Shown piece by piece: positions 5,875-9,598 of a DNA stretch of 9,598 bases. Position numbers and translations under genes: made by a program. The DNA is from Methanobrevibacter sp. (GTDB lineage Archaea > Methanobacteriota > Methanobacteria > Methanobacteriales > Methanobacteriaceae). The notes beneath the pieces are model-generated. The model was not told where the DNA came from. It ran no database searches and saw only the letters and a program-made list of their open reading frames with translations. Position 1 is the stretch's first letter, and each line of letters opens with the position of its first letter. The DNA lies in NCBI RefSeq assembly GCF_015062985.1, contig NZ_SUTI01000031.1:1-9598 (forward strand). Reading direction: 5' to 3'.

Positions 5875-6735
5875 TTAACTTTTTCTGATTATCACTGCAG
5901 GGGTATGGGTTATCGAATCAAGGTCTTCGATGGTAACTTCATCAATTTCAGTACCTAACACTGCTTTAACGCTGTGTATTGTTTTCATTTCTGTTTCAAG
6001 TGATTTTTGATAATCTTCAGCAATATTGGCTATTTTTAAAGCAGTTTCAACATCAATTTCTTCACTGCATCCCAATGGTGTTGATCCCATATTTTCTGAC
6101 ATCTGTCCTTTCAGATATCCGAAAAACCCATTATCGGCATCGATGCCTTCAATGGCTATCGGCAAACCTGTAAAATACTTTCCGTTCTTCATATATGTCG
6201 CGTCGGTATCGATAATCATGACTTTAACTTCTTTGCCGATTTCCTTTTTAATTTCTTTTGCAACTTTTTCGGGGTTTTCAGGCAATAGCGAAACGTATGT
6301 TCCAGGGGCGTTACTCAAATCAATTCCCGCTTCGGAAGCGGGTTTCAAAGCATGCTTCAATCCATATAACTGTAAGACAACTTCCTTATGGGCTTCAGTT
6401 TCTTTAGGCAACTTTCTCAAATTTTTTATTGTTCTCTTTTTGATTTTAAGCAAGGGTCCCAGCACATATCCCCAAAGATATTTGCTCCACACTACTGTCA
6501 GAAACTTGGCGGTTAAGGATGGTTTGTATTTGGATTCATCAATCAGCCTCCCCTGTGAAATTGAAATTGGAGTTTCAGCAATTACCAAATAGTCATTATC
6601 TTTCATTAATTCTTTTGCAGGTTCTATTATTGAATTTAAATTCTCATTTGGCTTGATGTATCCGGTTTCTATAGGAATTACAATATAATCCCCATTAATC
6701 ACATGCTTTATATTTTTCAAATCTTCACTTGTCAT
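5875..6735 (-). CDS. Coenzyme F420-0:L-glutamate ligase (CofE) family protein, divergent paralogue
   Basis: This 286-residue protein resembles the F420_ligase (CofE) fold. The match includes IVIPIETGYIKPNENL (18-33), the LVIAETPISISQGRLID stretch (50-66), SNAPGTYVSLLPENP (141-155), and the VKVMIIDTD strand (170-178) followed by GLPIAIEGID (190-199). CofE adds glutamates to F420-0 using GTP. Here the stretch after the DTD reads ATYMKNGKYF rather than the GRPWR-type sequence I recall in true CofE, and the protein is somewhat longer (about 250 is usual), with a basic insert near 95-110. It may therefore be a paralogue with a different amide-ligase substrate. The ATG at 6735 has only a weak ribosome-binding site, and its nearest TATA candidate gives a very short leader. 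It is divergent from the gene at 6810 over a 74-base spacer. Confidence 0.72.
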   Translation of the reverse strand: MTSEDLKNIKHVINGDYIVIPIETGYIKPNENLNSIIEPAKELMKDNDYLVIAETPISISQGRLIDESKYKPSLTAKFLTVVWSKYLWGYVLGPLLKIKKRTIKNLRKLPKETEAHKEVVLQLYGLKHALKPASEAGIDLSNAPGTYVSLLPENPEKVAKEIKKEIGKEVKVMIIDTDATYMKNGKYFTGLPIAIEGIDADNGFFGYLKGQMSENMGSTPLGCSEEIDVETALKIANIAEDYQKSLETEMKTIHSVKAVLGTEIDEVTIEDLDSITHTPAVIIRKS

Positions 6736-6809
6736 AAGAATCTTTATTTAAAATAGATAGTATAATATAAAGTAATGAATTTTAAATAATTATCTATTTG
6801 GGTGTAACA
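6736..6809. promoter_or_regulatory. Divergent promoter region with 9-bp inverted repeat
   Basis: This 74-base spacer must drive the CofE-family gene leftward and the PK-domain gene rightward. AAATAGATA (6751-6759) and TATCTATTT (6791-6799) are perfect inverted arms. Between them lie TATAATATAAAG (6761-6772), which reads as TTTATATTATA on the minus strand, and TTTAAATA (6781-6788), a consensus archaeal box on the plus strand. Which box serves which gene is uncertain. Confidence 0.5.
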
Positions 6810-7382
6810 ATGGTTAGAAAATTTATCACATATTTTGAAAAGGAAGGCGAGGATTATACTGATGAATTGATTAGTGCTGTTAAAGACAAATTGGAAAGTT
6901 CTAACAATATCAAAAGAATTCTAATTGCTTCAGCATCAGGAAAATCAGCATTGAAGCTGTATGATGCTATTGGTGATGATGTTGAGATAATCAACGTGAC
7001 CCATCATATGGGCTTCAGCGGTCCTAACGAATCAGACATTTCCGATGAGATGATTGAAAAGCTTGAAGCTGTTGGAATTAAAACATATTTCGGAGGCCAT
7101 GCATTCAGCGGTGCAGCAAGAGGGGTTACAAACAAATATGGAGGATACTCTCCATTGGATGTTGTTGCAGATACACTTAGAATGTTCGCTCATGGAATTA
7201 AGGTTGCTGCAGAAATTTCCATTATGGCTGCAGATGCAGGATTAATACCTGTGGGAGAAGAAATAATTGCAATTGGCGGTAGAGGCCATGGTGTTGACAG
7301 TGCAGTTATTCTAACACCGGTCAATGCTAAAAACCTATTCGATTTGGAATTCCATGAAATTATTGCAATGCCACGTGATTAG
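6810..7382 (+). CDS. Pyruvate kinase alpha/beta domain-containing protein
   Basis: From the ATG at 6810 the product has 190 residues. It looks like the stand-alone form of the pyruvate kinase C-terminal alpha/beta domain found in archaea. Visible segments are IKRILIASASGKSALKLYD (near residue 40), an IINVTHHMGF strand, TYFGGHAFSGAARG and an IIAIGGRGHGVDSAV loop. It lacks the barrel and catalytic residues of pyruvate kinase, so it is not that enzyme; a phosphate- or nucleotide-binding role would be a guess. An in-frame TTG at 6798 exists, but GGTG at 6801-6804 is placed to serve the ATG and pairs with the 16S 3' end, so I prefer 6810. The gene stands alone, divergent from the CofE-family gene, and ends 122 bases before ftsZ. 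Confidence 0.82.
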   Translation: MVRKFITYFEKEGEDYTDELISAVKDKLESSNNIKRILIASASGKSALKLYDAIGDDVEIINVTHHMGFSGPNESDISDEMIEKLEAVGIKTYFGGHAFSGAARGVTNKYGGYSPLDVVADTLRMFAHGIKVAAEISIMAADAGLIPVGEEIIAIGGRGHGVDSAVILTPVNAKNLFDLEFHEIIAMPRD

Positions 7383-7415
7383 TTGATTATTATATTATTT
7401 TGTAAAAAAATTAGT

Positions 7416-7449
7416 AATTTATATAATAGTAGTTGCATTTAAATATAAG
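7416..7449 (+). promoter_or_regulatory. Candidate ftsZ promoter(s)
   Basis: Two TATA-like boxes occur upstream of ftsZ: TTTATATAA near 7418-7426 and ATTTAAATATAAG at 7437-7449. The second gives a predicted start near 7470 and a leader of about 35 bases. The spacer 7383-7504 holds nothing else recognisable. Confidence 0.45.
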
Positions 7450-7504
7450 TAAAAATAGAAATATTTAACAATTATTTTAATAGAAGAGTATGTGGGGTTA
7501 ATTT

Positions 7505-8641
7505 GTGAAATTTATAGATGATGCAATCAAAGAATCCGAACAAAGAATGGAAGAGAAAACTCCTGATAAACTCTCTTCAGATATCGATGATGACCTTATT
7601 GAGATGATTAGAGGAGCTAAAACTCATATTTTTGTTGTTGGTGCTGGTGGAGCAGGAAATAATACTATATCAAGATTAAATGAAATGGGTATTGAAGGAG
7701 CAACAACTATTGCTGTGAACACTGATGCTCAAGATTTATTTTATTGTCAATCAGCTAAAAAAATCCTTTTAGGTAGAAAAACTTCTAAAGGATTAGGTGC
7801 TGGTGGTGACCCAGAAGTTGGTGAAGAATGTGCTGAAGAAAGCGAAGATGAAATTAGAGACCAATTGGAAGGCGCAGACATGGTATTTGTCACATGCGGT
7901 CTTGGTGGGGGAACCGGTACAGGTTCAGCACCTATTATCTCTAAATTATCTAAAAAATTAGGCGCATTAACTGTTGCTGTTGCTACTATGCCATTTTCAG
8001 CAGAAGGTATTAAAAGAAGAGAAAACGCTGAATTTGGTTTAGAAAAACTTCAAGAATCAGCTGACACAGTAATTGTCATTCCAAATGATAAATTATTGGA
8101 AGTTGCACCTAACTTGCCGTTAAATAAGGCATTTATGGTTTCTGATGAAATATTAGGAAGAGCTGTAAAAGGAATAACTGAATTGATTACTAAGAAAGGT
8201 TTAGTAAGTTTAGACTTCGCTGATATTAGAAGCATCATGGGCGGATCAGGAATGGCTATGATTGGTATGGGTGAATCCGATACTGGTGATAGGGCATTAG
8301 AATCTGTGCATGAAGCATTAAGCAGTCCTTTATTAGATATTGATATTTCTAATGCAACCGGTGCTTTAGTTAACATATCAGGTAGTTCTGATTTAACATT
8401 GCATGAAGCTGAAAAAATCGTCCAAGTTGTTGCTGATAAGTTAGATCCTGAAGCTAACATTATTTGGGGTACTCAAATTGATGAAAGCCTTCAAAATACT
8501 GTTAGAACCACAGTTGTTGTTTCAGGCATTAAATCTAATTATGAAACTGGTGTCAACTATGAAGAAGAAGTTTCCGAAGAGGAAATTGATTCAGATTCAG
8601 CCAGCAACCAATTAGATGATTTCATTGATGGAATTTTCTAA
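7505..8641 (+). CDS. ftsZ: Cell division protein FtsZ
   Basis: FtsZ is the tubulin-like GTPase that polymerises into the cytokinetic ring. The 378-residue product shows FVVGAGGAGNNT (43-54), the nucleotide-contact VNTDAQ (71-76), the tubulin signature GGGTGTG (134-140), TMPFSAEG (161-168), and the T7 synergy loop SLDFADIRSIMG (235-246). The T7 loop keeps Asp237 and Asp240 but has Ser235 where bacterial FtsZ has Asn in NxDxxD. An acidic linker (about 350-368) precedes the C-terminal peptide LDDFIDGIF, which probably binds a membrane anchor such as SepF. The start is GTG at 7505 with GGGG about seven bases upstream. The N-terminal extension of about 40 residues is typical of archaeal FtsZ. Synteny with secE and spt5 supports the FtsZ1-type archaeal assignment. 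Confidence 0.96.
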   Translation: MKFIDDAIKESEQRMEEKTPDKLSSDIDDDLIEMIRGAKTHIFVVGAGGAGNNTISRLNEMGIEGATTIAVNTDAQDLFYCQSAKKILLGRKTSKGLGAGGDPEVGEECAEESEDEIRDQLEGADMVFVTCGLGGGTGTGSAPIISKLSKKLGALTVAVATMPFSAEGIKRRENAEFGLEKLQESADTVIVIPNDKLLEVAPNLPLNKAFMVSDEILGRAVKGITELITKKGLVSLDFADIRSIMGGSGMAMIGMGESDTGDRALESVHEALSSPLLDIDISNATGALVNISGSSDLTLHEAEKIVQVVADKLDPEANIIWGTQIDESLQNTVRTTVVVSGIKSNYETGVNYEEEVSEEEIDSDSASNQLDDFIDGIF

Positions 8642-8648
8642 TTCCATA

Positions 8649-8660
8649 TTTTATTTTTTT
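8649..8660 (+). terminator. Oligo-T terminator after ftsZ
   Basis: TTTTATTTTTTT begins eight bases after the ftsZ stop codon and is followed by ATAAAAAA, so it can also pair as a weak AT stem. This matches archaeal U-tract termination. Confidence 0.55.
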
Positions 8661-8671
8661 ATAAAAAATGC

Positions 8672-8689
8672 AAACATTTATTAATGTTT
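8672..8689 (+). repeat. 7-bp hairpin between ftsZ and secE
   Basis: AAACATT (8672-8678) and AATGTTT (8683-8689) are perfect inverted arms with a TATT loop. It lies 12 bases beyond the ftsZ T-tract and just before an ATTATAAATTA box that may be the secE TATA. It could stabilise the ftsZ 3' end or sit on the secE promoter. Confidence 0.4.
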
Positions 8690-8758
8690 AAATTATAAAT
8701 TATTTTATTACTATTATTTTATTATAATTTTATAAATTTTTTAATTTTGGGTATTTAA
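8687..8758 (+). promoter_or_regulatory. Candidate secE promoter region
   Basis: TTTAAATTATAAATTA (8687-8702) and TTTATAAATT (8729-8738) are TATA-like. The first predicts a start near 8720 with a leader of about 40 bases. The second would make the message almost leaderless. The extreme AT content limits certainty. Confidence 0.3.
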
Positions 8759-8938
8759 ATGAATGTTGAAGAAACTTTTAGCAAATTTATCAAAGACAGT
8801 AAAAGAGTATTGAAAGTATCAAAAAAACCAGATTTACCTGAATACATTGATCTGGCTAAAGTTTCCCTTATGGGTGTAGTCATAATTGGTGTTATAGGTT
8901 TCGTAATTATGTTACTTGGTTCTTTAGTTGGTTTATAG
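8759..8938 (+). CDS. secE: Preprotein translocase subunit SecE (Sec61-gamma)
   Basis: Translation from the ATG at 8759 gives 59 residues, the normal size for archaeal SecE. An amphipathic helix (about 3-20, VEETFSKFIKDSKRVLKV) lies along the membrane surface. A hinge follows with the basic SKKPDLPEY stretch (21-29), and then a single transmembrane helix (about 37-58, LMGVVIIGVIGFVIMLLG). SecE clamps the SecY channel and is required for protein export and membrane insertion. GGG at 8749-8751 precedes the start with seven bases between. Position directly between ftsZ and spt5 is the conserved archaeal order and confirms the call. The gene is easily missed because of its length. Confidence 0.95.
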   Translation: MNVEETFSKFIKDSKRVLKVSKKPDLPEYIDLAKVSLMGVVIIGVIGFVIMLLGSLVGL

Positions 8939-8958
8939 AACCATTCTTTTATTTTTTT
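8929..8958 (+). terminator. secE terminator: hairpin over stop codon plus T-tracts
   Basis: TGGTT (8929-8933) pairs with AACCA (8939-8943) around a loop containing the TAG stop, followed by TTCTTTTATTTTTTT. The T-runs at 8947-8950 and 8952-8958 are the main archaeal signal. The hairpin may be incidental. Confidence 0.5.
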
Positions 8959-9023
8959 AATTACCAAGGATTATAATAAAATTTTTTGTAATGTGTTATT
9001 TTATTTAAAAAGTGATTTTTTTT

Positions 9024-9040
9024 GAAAACTTTTAAATACT
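9024..9040 (+). promoter_or_regulatory. Strong upstream BRE/TATA for spt5
   Basis: GAAAACTTTTAAATACT combines a purine-rich BRE (GAAAA) with a consensus TTTAAATA box. The predicted start is near 9059, which would give spt5 a leader of about 125 bases. It is the best promoter match in the 8939-9182 spacer. Confidence 0.6.
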
Positions 9041-9070
9041 ACTATTTATATAAATATTGATATTATAGAA

Positions 9071-9096
9071 ATCTTGTTTTCGAGATAATTTTTTTT
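9071..9096 (+). promoter_or_regulatory. Attenuator-like hairpin plus T8 in spt5 leader
   Basis: ATCTTG (9071-9076) pairs with CGAGAT (9081-9086), including one G-U pair, around a TTTT loop, then AA and eight T's (9089-9096). If transcription starts near 9059, this would end a transcript of about 38 bases before spt5. It resembles an intrinsic terminator placed in a 5' leader. Confidence 0.4.
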
Positions 9097-9121
9097 CTTG
9101 AAAATCATGGCTTTTATAATA
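9097..9121 (+). promoter_or_regulatory. Second candidate spt5 promoter
   Basis: After the T-tract, CTTGAAAATCATGG leads into CTTTTATAATA (9111-9121), another BRE/TATA-like arrangement. The predicted start near 9142 gives a leader of about 40 bases. The TTGAAAA element is shared with the upstream promoter. Confidence 0.35.
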
Positions 9122-9182
9122 TTTTTAACTTAATGTATGATTTTATTAACAAGCAAAAATTTTAAAAATAGGTGAATTTTTC

Positions 9183-9598
9183 ATGGAAGATACTAATAGT
9201 TCCATATACGCTCTTAAAACCTCTGCAGGTCAAGAAAGGAATGTCGCCAGATTGTTGGCACGTAAGGCTAGAACCATTGATGGCATAGGCATTTCTGCAA
9301 TTCTTGTTCCGGAATCTTTAAAAGGGTATATTTTAGTTGAATCTTCAACAAAAATAGATCTTAGGAATCCTGATTTAAAAGTACAACATTTAAGAGGGGT
9401 TGTTGAAGGTAGTGTTGGCATTACTTTCGAAGAAGTAAAAAGATTCTTAAAACCAGAACCTATTATTTCCTCTATTCAGAAAGGAAGTATTGTTGAACTT
9501 ATTTCTGGTCCTTTCAAAGGGGAAAGAGCAAAAGTGGTTCGTATTGATGAATCACGTGAAGAAGTCGTTCTTGAGTTAATAGAAGCTGCAGTACCAAT
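9183..9598 (+). CDS. spt5: Transcription elongation factor Spt5 (NusG homologue), 3' end cut off
   Basis: Spt5 binds the clamp of RNA polymerase, closes the DNA channel and raises processivity, normally with Spt4. The visible 138 residues contain the NGN domain (about 7-90: IYALKTSAGQERNVARLLARKA, then LVPESLKGYILVE) and the KOW domain (about 99-134: KGSIVELISGPFKGERAKVVRID). Archaeal Spt5 is usually about 145-150 residues, so only the last few are lost at the window edge. The ATG at 9183 is preceded by a strong AGGTGA ribosome-binding site (9170-9175). In other archaea the gene is followed by rpl11, rpl1, rplP0 and rpl12, which would lie outside the window. Confidence 0.95.
   Translation, partial: MEDTNSSIYALKTSAGQERNVARLLARKARTIDGIGISAILVPESLKGYILVESSTKIDLRNPDLKVQHLRGVVEGSVGITFEEVKRFLKPEPIISSIQKGSIVELISGPFKGERAKVVRIDESREEVVLELIEAAVP

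Noticed and set aside
6026..6592. Plus-strand open frame of 188 codons opposite the CofE-family gene
   Set aside because: It is fully antisense to a protein with clear family motifs and has no motif of its own.
8050..8460. Minus-strand open frame of 136 codons inside ftsZ
   Set aside because: It is the complement of strongly conserved FtsZ sequence and is composed as a shadow frame.
8755..8967. Minus-strand open frame of 70 codons over secE
   Set aside because: The opposite strand encodes a full-length SecE with the right topology and synteny, so this frame is a shadow.
1..9598. CRISPR array, insertion sequence, phage or toxin-antitoxin genes
   Set aside because: I found no regularly spaced direct repeats, no transposase or integrase motifs and no paired small genes; all coding space is accounted for by housekeeping or metabolic genes.

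Overview
The window is AT-rich archaeal DNA, most likely from a Methanobacteriales methanogen of the Methanobrevibacter type. The evidence is archaeal: TFE, Spt5, Sec61-gamma-type SecE, FtsZ, an archaeosine-synthase (ArcS) motif, an F420-ligase relative, archaeal BRE/TATA elements, very AT-rich spacers, and the gene order ftsZ-secE-spt5. The species assignment is inferred from gene content and protein style, with no database search.

Layout. The left half is read on the minus strand. It runs from tRNA-Ile(GAU) at 1-73 (clipped by 1-2 bases at the window edge) to a MIP18/DUF59 protein (180-464). Next comes a tight three-gene unit transcribed tfe -> HD-domain protein -> short ArcS-like protein (2485 down to 555). 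A two-gene sugar-nucleotide unit follows: a membrane-anchored UDP-HexNAc 4,6-dehydratase (3806-5695) and then a DegT/PLP aminotransferase (2603-3802). The last minus-strand gene is a divergent CofE/F420-ligase-family protein (5875-6735). From 6810 onward everything is on the plus strand: a pyruvate-kinase alpha/beta-domain protein, ftsZ, the 59-residue secE (8759-8938), and spt5, which runs off the right end.

How the genes fit together. Most of the window is information processing and cell housekeeping: transcription initiation (TFE), elongation (Spt5), tRNA and its archaeosine modification, Fe-S assembly, protein export and cell division. The dehydratase/aminotransferase pair is the accessory-looking part. 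It should turn UDP-GlcNAc into a UDP-4-amino-4,6-dideoxy sugar for a surface glycan or N-glycan.

Non-coding structure. No intergenic stretch exceeds 300 bases, but several hold inverted repeats placed on candidate core promoters: the tRNA promoter (125-156) and its leader (86-102), upstream of the tfe TATA box (2537-2548), around the sugar-operon TATA box (5764-5791), and around the divergent promoter at 6751-6799. The spt5 leader carries a small hairpin followed by eight T's between two candidate promoters, resembling an attenuator. I see no CRISPR array, insertion sequence, phage gene or clearly new multi-gene system. The candidate regulatory structures are the parts most worth a second look.
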